Shown here: in pieces, positions 52,544-60,791 of the stretch
Position numbering within the stretch: position 1 is the first letter of the stretch
Layout of the letters: every line of letters starts with the position of its first letter
NCBI RefSeq assembly: GCF_001619955.1
Contig: NZ_LQQO01000034.1
Coordinates: forward strand, 1 to 64,000
DNA length: 64,000 nt
Direction of reading: 5' to 3'
Source: Sphingomonas hankookensis
Lineage (GTDB): Bacteria > Pseudomonadota > Alphaproteobacteria > Sphingomonadales > Sphingomonadaceae
Translations under genes and position numbers: made by a program
Notes under the pieces: model-generated
What the model was told of the DNA's origin: nothing
Seen by the model: only the letters and a program-made list of their open reading frames with translations
Databases searched by the model: none

Positions 52544-52562
52544 CCCGGCGAGCGATCCCCCG

Positions 52563-52757
52563 ATGACCCGCGACACCCCCGCCCTCACCCGCGCAGTCGA
52601 ACTGGCCGCATCGGGGGACTTTTTTTCGGTGAACCAGATCCGGCAGGCGCTGCGTCGCGAGGGCTATGCCACGCTAGCGCAGGACCTGTCAGGCCATCAG
52701 GCGAACCGGGCGATCATCGAGGCATTGCACGCGGCGTCCGACGCCCGGCGAGGGTAG
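52563..52757 (+). CDS. small hypothetical protein (64 aa)
   Basis: A 64-residue helical protein: TRAVELAASGDFFSVNQIRQ, ALRREGYATLAQDLSGHQAN. The composition is normal for coding DNA and the layout resembles a short helical bundle, as in small proteins of unknown function found next to each other in sphingomonads. No membrane segment. The likely operon partner is the preceding small gene. Confidence 0.55.
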   Translation: MTRDTPALTRAVELAASGDFFSVNQIRQALRREGYATLAQDLSGHQANRAIIEALHAASDARRG

Positions 52758-52836
52758 GCTGCCGTCTCGATCGCGGTGCCGCCGACTCCGATCCGGCCGT
52801 CCCGTGCCTACGCGGGAGGCGGAGCGGGAATACGCC

Positions 52837-54501
52837 TTAGCCCCGCCCCAGCCGCCGCGCCAAGGTTTCCTTCAGCACCTGTCGCCGCAGCATCTTGTTG
52901 GTCGTGCCCGGCGCGGTCCACCACCAGCCGTCCTGCTGCATCGCCTGTGCCGCCTTCACGAAGCGCGCGACGACCTCGGCGAACGCTGCGTCGTCATAGT
53001 TCAGGCTGAAGATCAGGCGGCCGGTGCCGACCCAGCTCAGGGCCAGCCCCTCGGCTCGGGCATAATATTGCAGCAGCCAGTTGTAGCGCGAGGGGACGGT
53101 GTAGAGGATCGTCCATACCGTCTGCATGCCGGCGGCGCGGACGGGGAGGTCGGCCTCCGCCATCGCTTCGTTGAACCGGGCAAGGCGTGCGTCCCAGCGG
53201 GCGTCGACGTCCTCGTACATCGCCTGCACTTGCGGAGAGTCGAGGCGTTCGAGGAACACGTCCATCGCGCCCATGACATAGGGGTGGGCGTTGAAGGTGC
53301 CGCGCGCGAAGCAGATGTCGGCGGGCGCTTCGGGGCGGAAGCGCTTCATCAGCTCGGCGCGGCCGCAGACGACGCCGATGGGCAGGCCACCGCCCAGCGT
53401 CTTGCCATAGGTCACCATGTCGGGCCGGACGCCGAACGCCTCGGCCATGCCGCACTTTGCGAGGCGGAAGCCCATGAACACCTCGTCGAAGATCAGGACC
53501 ACGCCGGCCTGCGTGCAGACGTCGCGCAGCTTCACCAGCCAGTCGCGATAGGCGGCGCGGTCGAGCCGGGCCGAGCGGCTGCTGTCGACCAGCGTGCCGT
53601 CGGAGGGCGCGCCCTTGTTCGGGTGCATCGCTTGTAGCGGGTTCACCAGCACGCAGGCGATGTCCTTGCGCGTGGCCAGCACGTGGAGCGTGCGGTCGGA
53701 CATTTCGGACAGGGTCAGCGTGTTGTCGGCAGGCGTCGGGTTGCCGATGCCGGGCTGCACATCGCCCCACCAGCCATGATAGGCCCCGGCGAAACGGACC
53801 ACGCGACGGCGGCCGGTGTGATAGCGCGCGAGGCGCACCGCCTGCATTACCGCTTCGGTGCCGGACATGTGGAACGAGACCTCGTCCATGCCGCTGATCG
53901 CACGCAACCGGTCGACATTGGCGGCGATGACCGGGTGATAGGTGCCCAGCACCGGCCCGAGATCGGCGACGCGGGCGGCCCCTTGCGCAATGCAGTCCTT
54001 GTAGAAATCATGGCCGAACAGGTTGACCCCGTACGAGCCGGCAAGGTCGTAGAAGACATTGCCGTCGAGGTCGGTGACGGTCACGCCCGACGACGACTGG
54101 TAGAAGGCACCGGTCGCTAGGGTGTCGCGGACTTTCGCGCTGAACTGGAACGGCACGCGGTAGCGGCCGGTGAATTGCAGGTCGGAGAGCCCCTCGCGCA
54201 ATGCCTTCGTCGCAGCGACCGTCTTGGCGAAGCGGGTCGCGTAGAGCGCGGAAAGGCGTTCGAAGCCGGCGCGGCGCTTCGCAGCGATGTCGGCCGGTGC
54301 GTCGTCGGCGGCGAAGAAGCGGGCGTCGTCATAGTCGTAGAAGGCGATCTGGCGCGCGATGCGCTGGCCCCAGCGGACATGGCCGGTGAGCGAGCCATGC
54401 TTGGCGCGGCTGAGCCGCAGACGGGCGCGGCCCTTGGTGGCGGCGAGACCGGCGACGCCGGCGGCGAAGGTAGCTGCGAGAGCTGGGGCGAGAGCCATCA
54501 T
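52837..54501 (-). CDS. class III aminotransferase with long N-terminal extension (GSA aminomutase-like)
   Basis: A 554-residue PLP enzyme; about 130 residues precede the usual fold (FQSSSGVTV-type start). The first 25 (MALAPALAATFAAGVAGLAA) form a hydrophobic segment that could be an anchor. Class III motifs: MSGTEAVMQAVRLAR, GAYHGWWGDVQPG, LIFDEVFMGFRL and Schiff-base Lys in VTYGKTLGGGLPIG, closest to glutamate-1-semialdehyde 2,1-aminomutase and its relatives. Heme synthesis is unlikely with this extension. It is divergent from psd with only 35 bp between, so a lipid-linked amino substrate is possible. Function unknown. Confidence 0.82.
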   Translation of the reverse strand: MMALAPALAATFAAGVAGLAATKGRARLRLSRAKHGSLTGHVRWGQRIARQIAFYDYDDARFFAADDAPADIAAKRRAGFERLSALYATRFAKTVAATKALREGLSDLQFTGRYRVPFQFSAKVRDTLATGAFYQSSSGVTVTDLDGNVFYDLAGSYGVNLFGHDFYKDCIAQGAARVADLGPVLGTYHPVIAANVDRLRAISGMDEVSFHMSGTEAVMQAVRLARYHTGRRRVVRFAGAYHGWWGDVQPGIGNPTPADNTLTLSEMSDRTLHVLATRKDIACVLVNPLQAMHPNKGAPSDGTLVDSSRSARLDRAAYRDWLVKLRDVCTQAGVVLIFDEVFMGFRLAKCGMAEAFGVRPDMVTYGKTLGGGLPIGVVCGRAELMKRFRPEAPADICFARGTFNAHPYVMGAMDVFLERLDSPQVQAMYEDVDARWDARLARFNEAMAEADLPVRAAGMQTVWTILYTVPSRYNWLLQYYARAEGLALSWVGTGRLIFSLNYDDAAFAEVVARFVKAAQAMQQDGWWWTAPGTTNKMLRRQVLKETLARRLGRG

Positions 54502-54536
54502 GGCTGACGCAAATATGACCCGATAAGGAAATATTG

Positions 54537-55436
54537 ATGACGGCCATGGACCGCACCGCTCCCTCGCCGCTCGCCCGTGCCATCGCGAAGCTGACCGATA
54601 TCGAATCGCTGAACTATGCCGCGACCAACTGGCTGCCGCGCCGGACGCTGACCCGCGCGATGGGGTGGTTCAGCAAGGTCGAGCAGCCGCTGGTGGCGAA
54701 GGCGTCGATCGCGGTGTGGCGGACCTTTTGCGATGTCGACCTGTCCGATGCGGCGGAGACAAGCTGGCGCTCGATGCATGCCTGCTTCATCCGGCGGCTG
54801 CGGCCGGGGGCGCGGACCTTCGCGGCGCAGGCGCATCAGGTGGCGTCGCCGTCAGACGGGATCATCGTCGCCAGCGGGCCGATCACCGGCGACAGCATCG
54901 TGCAGGCCAAGGGCAAGCGCTATTCGATCGCCGAACTGACCGGGGGCGAGGGGGAGGCGTATCTGGGCGGGAGTTTCGTGACGCTGCGGCTGACCGCCGG
55001 CATGTATCACCGGTTTCATGCGCCCCAGGACGGGCGGGTCGAGCGGGTGCGGTACTTTCCCGGCGATTGTTTCAACGTGAACCCGCCGGCGCTGAAGCGG
55101 GTCGACGGGCTGTATTGCCGCAACGAACGGGCGACCGTGCGCATGCGGCTGGACGACGGGACGTCGATCCTGCTGGTGCCGGTGGCGGCGATCCTGGTCG
55201 CGGCGATCCGGCTGACGTTCCTCGACACGGTGAAGCTGTTGCGCGAGCGGGCCGAGCCGGTCGCCAATGTCGATGTGCCGGTCGTGCAGGGGCAGGAAAT
55301 GGGGTGGTTCGAACATGGGTCGACCATCGTGCTGCTGACGCCCGCGCCGTTCGTACTGGCGGACGGGGTGCAGACCGGCGACCGGGTGCGCGCGGGGGAA
55401 GTGTTGTTCGAGCGAGCGGTGGTCGAGGCGATTTAG
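54537..55436 (+). CDS. psd: phosphatidylserine decarboxylase
   Basis: A 299-residue membrane-associated proenzyme. The self-cleavage site is HGSTIV (Gly261-Ser262), producing a pyruvoyl group on the small subunit; further conserved blocks are SPSDGIIVASGPI, GSFVTLRLTAGMYHRFHAP and the FNVNPPALKRVDGLYCRNER region. It makes phosphatidylethanolamine, the substrate for PmtA. The start at 54537 has AAGGA upstream, spaced 7 nt; a TTG three bases earlier is in frame. Divergent from the long aminotransferase. Confidence 0.93.
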   Translation: MTAMDRTAPSPLARAIAKLTDIESLNYAATNWLPRRTLTRAMGWFSKVEQPLVAKASIAVWRTFCDVDLSDAAETSWRSMHACFIRRLRPGARTFAAQAHQVASPSDGIIVASGPITGDSIVQAKGKRYSIAELTGGEGEAYLGGSFVTLRLTAGMYHRFHAPQDGRVERVRYFPGDCFNVNPPALKRVDGLYCRNERATVRMRLDDGTSILLVPVAAILVAAIRLTFLDTVKLLRERAEPVANVDVPVVQGQEMGWFEHGSTIVLLTPAPFVLADGVQTGDRVRAGEVLFERAVVEAI

Positions 55437-55445
55437 GGTCTCCCT

Positions 55446-55542
55446 CGTCACTCCCGCGAAGGCGGGAGTCCATAACCGCCACCGTTGCGGATCGAGCCGA
55501 ACCGTCAGCGTCTATGGATTCCCGCCTTCGCGGGAATGACGA
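55446..55542. repeat. family B palindromic repeat, full copy
   Basis: CGTCACTCCCGCGAAGGCGG and its inverse about 60 bp away, with the same CGTCAGCGTCTATGGATT spacer element as 27792-27887, here inverted in part. Confidence 0.85.
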
Positions 55543-55599
55543 CAGGGTTGCGCTCAACCCCTGCCCCGCGCCACTCTGTCGGTGATGGAGGGGGACGGG

Positions 55600-56424
55600 A
55601 TGAGCGGCATCGTCGATGCGCATCTGCATGTGTGGCGGATCGATGCGCCGTTCCATGGCTGGCCGGCGCCGAGTGATGGCGTGCTGTATCGCAGCTACAA
55701 CCTGGCCGATGTACGCGCGGCGATGGGCGATGCGCCGGTCGATCGGGTGGTGCTGGTCCAGGCACAGACCGATGATCGCGAGACCGACTGGCTGCTGGAG
55801 CTGGCGGAGGGCGATCCGTGGGTGGCGGGGGTGGTCGGCTGGGTCGCGCTGGACAGCCCCGACGCGCCGGCGCGGATCGCGGCGCTGGCGGCACGGCGCA
55901 AGCTCGTCGGGCTGCGGCCGATGCTGCAGGCGATCGGCGATACCGACTGGCTGTTGCGGGGCGATGTCGCGCGCGGGGTCGCGGCGATGGTCGAGCATGG
56001 GCTGAGGCTGGATGCGCTGGTGCAGCCGCGGCATTTGGGCATGCTGGCGACGTTCGCGGATCGCTGGCCGGGCCTGCCGATCGTGATCGACCATGCCGCC
56101 AAGCCGGCGCCGCCGGGGGATGCGGACTGGCGCAAGGGGATGGCGGCGCTGGCGGAGCGGCCTTCGGTATGGTGCAAGCTGTCGGGGTTGCGCACCGAAC
56201 AGGCGACGGGGGCCGATCCGCTGGCGCTGGCGCCGATGGTCGCGCGGCTGGTGGATTGGTTCGGGGAGCGGTTGCTGTGGGGCAGCGACTGGCCGGTGCT
56301 GTCGGCGGCGGGGGATGGGTATGGCGACTGGCTGGCGACGACGCAGGGCTTGACGGCGGGGTTGTCGGACGATGCGCGGGCGCGGTTGATGGGGGGCGCG
56401 GCGCGGGAGTTTTACGGGGTTTAG
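55600..56424 (+). CDS. amidohydrolase family 2 (L-fuconolactonase-like)
   Basis: A 274-residue TIM-barrel amidohydrolase. Metal motif VDAHLHVW at the N-terminus, DALVQPRHL in the middle, IDHAAKP and LLWGSDWPVL near the end; these follow the L-fuconolactonase/2-pyrone-4,6-dicarboxylate lactonase group, which opens sugar-acid or aromatic lactones. GGAGGGGG precedes the ATG at 55600; upstream in-frame ATGs are less likely. No pathway partner is adjacent, though a sugar kinase lies 2 kb downstream. Confidence 0.86.
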   Translation: MSGIVDAHLHVWRIDAPFHGWPAPSDGVLYRSYNLADVRAAMGDAPVDRVVLVQAQTDDRETDWLLELAEGDPWVAGVVGWVALDSPDAPARIAALAARRKLVGLRPMLQAIGDTDWLLRGDVARGVAAMVEHGLRLDALVQPRHLGMLATFADRWPGLPIVIDHAAKPAPPGDADWRKGMAALAERPSVWCKLSGLRTEQATGADPLALAPMVARLVDWFGERLLWGSDWPVLSAAGDGYGDWLATTQGLTAGLSDDARARLMGGAAREFYGV

Positions 56425-56436
56425 CTTCCGTCGAAC

Positions 56437-56525
56437 CGTATCCCCGCGCAGGCGGGGATCCAGAGTTTCCCATCGCGAACGGCGGCGTTCCTGGCTCTGG
56501 ACCCCCGCCTGCGCGGGGGTACGAC
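56437..56525. repeat. family B variant palindromic repeat
   Basis: CGTATCCCCGCGCAGGCGGG and the inverse CCCCCGCCTGCGCGGGGGTA. The spacer contains CTCTGGACCC and differs from the 27792/55446 subtype; the subtype recurs at 59371-59456. Confidence 0.8.
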
Positions 56526-56602
56526 AATTCGGGAGGCACCCGCACCCTTTCAAAACGCCCCCGCCGCCCGCTACAAGCACGCCAACTCGAAGGGGAATTG
56601 CC

Positions 56603-58474
56603 ATGGTTCGTTCGCTGGTCGCCGCGTTGCTGGCCTCATGCCTCGCTTGGCCCGCCGTAGCGCAGACCGCGCCGGTCATGCCCGCGCGGACCGTCGCCAG
56701 CGATCCGGGGGCGAACGCGCCGGTGCGCTACGACGTGTCGTTCCCGCAAGCCGCGCATCACCGAGCACGGATCGTCGCGACGTGGCGCGGCGTGCCCGCC
56801 GGGCCGCTCAGGGTGCAGATGTCGCGGTCGTCGCCGGGGCGCTATGCGATCCACGAATTCGCCAAGAACGTCTATGACGTCAGCGCGACCGATGGCGCCG
56901 GACGGCCGCTGAAGCTGATCCGCACCGATCCCTATGGCTGGAGCGTGGCCGGGCATGACGGCACGGTGATCGTCAGCTACACGCTCTATGCCGACCGGGG
57001 CGATGGCACCTATGCGCAGATCGATGCGACCCACGCGCATCTGAACATGCCCGCGACCTTTATGTGGGCGACCGGGTACGACGCACAGCCGATCAGCGTG
57101 CGCTTCACCAGCCCCGATCCGACATGGAAGGTCGCGACGCAGCTGCCCGGCGGGAGTGCGCCCGGCAGCTATTGGGCGCCGAACCTGCAATATTTCATGG
57201 ACAGCCCGACCGAATTGTCGAACCACATGGTTCGCGAATGGCAGGAGGCCGGCAAGACATTCCGCCTGGCGCTGCACCATGACGGCACCGCCGCCGATCT
57301 CGACCGCTTCACCGAAAAGGCGAAGAAGGTGGTGGCCGAGGAGATCAAGATCTTCGGCGCGCCGGCGAACTATGATTTCGGCACCTATACCTTCATCGCC
57401 GATTATCGCCCGTGGGTGACCGGCGACGGGATGGAGCATCGCAACTCGACGATCATCACCGATCAGCGCTCGCTGGCGCAGGCGAACGACGACCAGCTCG
57501 GCACGCTGGCGCATGAGTTCTTCCATAGCTGGAATGTCGAGCGGCTGCGCCCGCGCGAACTGGAGCCGTTCGACTTCACCCGCGCCAATCCCACGCCGTC
57601 GCTGTGGCTGGCCGAGGGGTTCACCAGCTACTACGGGCCGCTGGCGATCCGCCGCGCCGGGCTGGCGTCGGTCGATGAATGGCTGGGCGAAATGGGCGGG
57701 ATGGTCAGCGGGGTGGTCAACAACCCGGCGCGCCTGCCCGCGCGGATCAACGCCTCGCCACAGGAGATGAGTCTCCGCGCGCCGTTCGTCGATGCCGCGA
57801 CCGCGATCGATCCGGTCGAGCCGAACATCTTTTCGTCCTATTACGGCTATGGCGCGGTGATCGGCCTCGCGCTCGACCTGCAGCTGCGCCAGCGCTTTCC
57901 GGGCAAGAGCCTCGACGATTATATGCGGCTGTTGTGGGCGACACATGGCGCGCCGGAAAAGCCCTATACGCCTGCCGACCTGCGTGCGGCGCTCACGACG
58001 CTGACCGGGGACAAGGCGTTTGCCGACCAGTTTTTCGACCGGACGATCGAGGGCAGCTTCCTGCCCGATTTCGCGCCGCTGCTGGATCAGGCGGGGCTGG
58101 TGCTGCGTGCCGCTAACCCAAGCAAGGGCTGGATCGGGCGGACCAATGCCACGCAGGAGAAGGACGGCGTGACTTTGCTGCTGTCGCCGGCGCAGAACAC
58201 GCCGCTGTTCGCGGCCGGCGCGGATCGCGGCGACGTGATCCTGTCGCTGGGCGGTCAGCCGGTCGGCGATCTGGCCGCGTGGAATGCCGGGGTTGCGGCA
58301 TTGAAGTCGGGGACGCCCACCGAGCTGCGCTATCGCCAGCGCGGGGTCGAGCGGGTGGCGACGCTGACCCCGGCGGCCGATCCGACGCTGGAGATCGTGC
58401 GCGGCGAGACGGTCGGGCGGACGCCGACGCCACAGCAGCGGGCGTTCCGGGCCGGCTGGCTGGGCGCGGAATAG
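56603..58474 (+). CDS. M61 family metallopeptidase with PDZ domain
   Basis: A 623-residue secreted peptidase with signal peptide (MVRSLVAALLASCLAWPAVA). The zinc site is HEFFH (His304, Glu305, His308) in LAHEFFHSWNVERLRP, with downstream Glu in LAEGFTSYYGPL. The N-terminal beta-domain (MSRSSPGRYAIHEFAKNVYD) and a C-terminal PDZ domain (RGDVILSLGGQPVGDLAAW, about 530-600) complete the glycyl-aminopeptidase layout. It works in the periplasm on small-residue N-termini. Its stop is 5 bp before the next gene's GTG. Confidence 0.92.
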   Translation: MVRSLVAALLASCLAWPAVAQTAPVMPARTVASDPGANAPVRYDVSFPQAAHHRARIVATWRGVPAGPLRVQMSRSSPGRYAIHEFAKNVYDVSATDGAGRPLKLIRTDPYGWSVAGHDGTVIVSYTLYADRGDGTYAQIDATHAHLNMPATFMWATGYDAQPISVRFTSPDPTWKVATQLPGGSAPGSYWAPNLQYFMDSPTELSNHMVREWQEAGKTFRLALHHDGTAADLDRFTEKAKKVVAEEIKIFGAPANYDFGTYTFIADYRPWVTGDGMEHRNSTIITDQRSLAQANDDQLGTLAHEFFHSWNVERLRPRELEPFDFTRANPTPSLWLAEGFTSYYGPLAIRRAGLASVDEWLGEMGGMVSGVVNNPARLPARINASPQEMSLRAPFVDAATAIDPVEPNIFSSYYGYGAVIGLALDLQLRQRFPGKSLDDYMRLLWATHGAPEKPYTPADLRAALTTLTGDKAFADQFFDRTIEGSFLPDFAPLLDQAGLVLRAANPSKGWIGRTNATQEKDGVTLLLSPAQNTPLFAAGADRGDVILSLGGQPVGDLAAWNAGVAALKSGTPTELRYRQRGVERVATLTPAADPTLEIVRGETVGRTPTPQQRAFRAGWLGAE

Positions 58475-58479
58475 GCGTC

Positions 58480-59367
58480 GTGCGGCTGTGCGCCGATGTC
58501 GGCGGTTCGTTCATCGACATCGCCGCGTTCGACGGTGATGCGCGGATCCTGTGGCGACGCAAGACGGCGACGCCGGTCGGCGACTGGGCGGCGTTCGTCG
58601 CGGCCTTCGCCGATGCGGTACAGGCGGTGCCGTGCGATTCGGTGTCGATCGCGACCGCGGGGCTGGTCGATCCGACGAGCGGCAAGGTCACCAGCGCCAA
58701 CATTCCGTGCATCGACGGGCGGGCATTGGCGCGCGATCTCAGCGCGGCGTTGGCGCAGCCGGTGCGGGTGGTGAACGACGCCGATGCGTTCGTGCTGGCC
58801 GAAGCGGCGATGGGCGTGGGCCAAGGGCATGAGCGGGTGTTCGGCATTATCCTGGGCACCGGAGTCGGCGGGGGGCTGGTCGAGCGGGGGCGGATCGTCA
58901 GCGGTGCGGGCGGGATCGGCGGCGAATGGGGCCATGGGCAGGTGATTCATGCCAGCCCCGTCGCGGCCAATGCGATGCCGGTGTTCCCCTGCGGTTGCGG
59001 GCGGCACGGGTGTCTCGACACGATCGGCAGCGCGCGCGGCCTGGAGCGGCTGCACCGCTTCCTGCATGGCGTGGACGCCGACAGCATCGCGATCACGCGG
59101 GGTGCTGAGGCGGGCAATGCAAAGGCATATGCGACGGTCGCGTGGTTTTGCGACCTGATCGGCGGGTCGATCGCGATGCTGCTGCATGCGGTGTCGGCGA
59201 CGATCGTGCCGGTGGGGGGCGGGCTGGCCAATGCCACCGGTCTGATCGCAGCGCTCGACGCGCGGGTACGGGCGAACTTGCTGACCCCGGTCGCGACGCC
59301 GGTGGTGGTGCCGGGGCGGCTGGGCGACGAAGCGGGGTTGATCGGGGCGTTCGTCGCGGGGAAATGA
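58480..59367 (+). CDS. ROK family sugar kinase (GTG start)
   Basis: A 295-residue ROK protein. Nucleotide motif CADVGGSFIDIAAFD; DADAFVLAEA; the LGTGVGGGLVERGRIVSGAG glycine-rich block; zinc-type motif PCGCGRHGCLDTIGSA. ROK kinases phosphorylate glucose, N-acetylmannosamine, fructose or similar sugars; this one lacks a DNA-binding domain, so it is an enzyme rather than a repressor. The GTG start at 58480 lies 5 bp beyond the M61 stop; in-frame sequence upstream belongs to the M61 gene. Substrate unknown. Confidence 0.87.
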   Translation: MRLCADVGGSFIDIAAFDGDARILWRRKTATPVGDWAAFVAAFADAVQAVPCDSVSIATAGLVDPTSGKVTSANIPCIDGRALARDLSAALAQPVRVVNDADAFVLAEAAMGVGQGHERVFGIILGTGVGGGLVERGRIVSGAGGIGGEWGHGQVIHASPVAANAMPVFPCGCGRHGCLDTIGSARGLERLHRFLHGVDADSIAITRGAEAGNAKAYATVAWFCDLIGGSIAMLLHAVSATIVPVGGGLANATGLIAALDARVRANLLTPVATPVVVPGRLGDEAGLIGAFVAGK

Positions 59368-59370
59368 TAC

Positions 59371-59456
59371 CGTACCCCCGCGCAGGCGGGGGTCCAGAGC
59401 GTCAGATGCTACCGCAGCGTGCCTGGCCCTGGATCCCCGCCTGCGCGGGGATACGG
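59371..59456. repeat. family B variant palindromic repeat
   Basis: CGTACCCCCGCGCAGGCGGG and its inverse CCCCGCCTGCGCGGGGATAC, the same subtype as 56437-56525, so that the M61-ROK pair is bracketed by two like elements. Confidence 0.8.
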
Positions 59457-59466
59457 TTTGCCGCGC

Positions 59467-59799
59467 TCAGCGCCGATAGCCCGGGCGACCGTTGCGGTCG
59501 TGCTTGTCGACGCGAACCTTGTAGGCCAGCGCGTCGAAGCGGCGGTCGAGGTCGCGGCGTTCCTGCATCGAAAGGCCGTTCGAGCGGCGATAGCGCTGTT
59601 CGAGATTGGCGATCTGGCGGAATTCGGCGCGCAGGTTCACCGCCTCGCGCCGGCTGAGCGAGCCGTTCCGGATACCCTGGTCGATGCGGCGTTCGATCTG
59701 CGCCTGGCGCTGGTTGACCGACTGCCACGGCTGGGCGGCGGCGGGCAGCGCGGTCATCAGGGCGCCGAGGCCGGCGAGCATCAGTGCGAACTTCTTCAT
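59467..59799 (-). CDS. small secreted helical protein (110 aa)
   Basis: A 110-residue protein with a signal peptide (MKKFALMLAGLGALMTALPA, ending AAAQ). The mature part is Arg/Gln-rich and helical (RQAQIERRIDQGIRNGSLSR, REAVNLRAEFRQIANLEQRY, MQERRDLDRRFDALAYKVRV), similar to small periplasmic proteins of unknown role found widely in sphingomonads. AAGGAG precedes the start by 7 nt. Monocistronic. Confidence 0.82.
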   Translation of the reverse strand: MKKFALMLAGLGALMTALPAAAQPWQSVNQRQAQIERRIDQGIRNGSLSRREAVNLRAEFRQIANLEQRYRRSNGLSMQERRDLDRRFDALAYKVRVDKHDRNGRPGYRR

Positions 59800-59961
59800 C
59801 CCTTTTCTCCTTTGCGGACCATCAAGGTCGAAGGTGAAAATGGCGAACGGCTGTCGCAGGGGTTTGTCGCAAAGGACGGAAAATTGTGTCGGATTGTCGC
59901 GACTTGGCCGGGGTCGTTCAGCTTTCGGGAGACGGAAGGCAAGCCCCCTGCCCCGCCACAT

Positions 59962-60046
59962 ACGTCACCCCGGCGCAGGCTGGGGTATCCCGGTTGTCGG
60001 CGGGACAGGAGCCGCGAGAGACCCCAGCCTGCGCTGGGGTGACGTT
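59962..60046. repeat. family B palindromic repeat, GTCACCCC subtype
   Basis: ACGTCACCCCGGCGCAGGCT with GGGGTATCCCGGTTG, and the inverse CCCCAGCCTGCGCTGGGGTG ending ACGT. A half copy is at 23906-23940. Confidence 0.8.
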
Positions 60047-60056
60047 TTGGGGGCGG

Positions 60057-60791
60057 CTAGGCCGGCAAGCCCTTGGCGCGCAGGATCGGGGTCAGTACCT
60101 TCTCCATCGCGGCATAGCCGGCCGGGGTCGGGTGGACGCCGTCATCGGCAAAGCCCGGCCGCATCGCGCCGGCCGGCGTCGCGAGTGCCGGGGTATAGTC
60201 GACGAAGGTGATGCGGTTCTTCGCGGCATAGTCCTTCGCCCAGGCGTTGATCGCGCGGATCGGGGCGACGGTGGCGAGGCCCGGCTTCCATGGGAAACCG
60301 TCCGCCGGCGGCACGCTGGCGAGCAGCACGCCGATGCCGGCCTGACGTGCGATCATCGCCATCATCGCGAGATTGTCATGCGTCTGCGCCGCCGTCATCG
60401 GCCCGGTATTGCCGGCGATGTCGTTGGTGCCGGCCATGATGTGCACATAGCGCGGGCGGTGGGCGACGACATCGGCCATCATGCGCAGCACCATCTGCGG
60501 CGTCGTCTGTCCGCTGATCCCGCGCCCGACCCGGCCGGGGCGGAAGAAGGCGGGGCGGCTGCCGCGCCAGCCTTCGGTGATCGAGTCGCCCATGAAGACG
60601 ATGTCGGTCCTCGCCCCCGATGCGGCGAGCGCAGCATTGTCGGCGGCATAGCGCCCCAGCCACGGCCAGTCGGTCGCGAGCTGGCGCTGGTGCTTCACTT
60701 CCCAGCTTTCCTCCTGCGCGGCACAGGCGGCAGCGGGCAGCAACGCGGACGCGGCGGCGAGGCCGAGGAAATGGCGACGATCGGGGGTCAT
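60057..60791 (-). CDS. SGNH/GDSL hydrolase, Tat-type N-terminus
   Basis: A 244-residue esterase. Block I MGDSITEG (Ser70), block III MAGTNDIAG (Asn), and block V DDGVHPT (Asp and His) give the SGNH catalytic set. The N-terminus DRRHFLGLAAASALLPAAAC has a twin-arginine-like motif and a possible lipobox Cys23. Family members release acetyl or other short acyl groups, often from polysaccharides. The start at 60791 overlaps the upstream carboxylesterase stop (ATGA). Confidence 0.88.
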   Translation of the reverse strand: MTPDRRHFLGLAAASALLPAAACAAQEESWEVKHQRQLATDWPWLGRYAADNAALAASGARTDIVFMGDSITEGWRGSRPAFFRPGRVGRGISGQTTPQMVLRMMADVVAHRPRYVHIMAGTNDIAGNTGPMTAAQTHDNLAMMAMIARQAGIGVLLASVPPADGFPWKPGLATVAPIRAINAWAKDYAAKNRITFVDYTPALATPAGAMRPGFADDGVHPTPAGYAAMEKVLTPILRAKGLPA

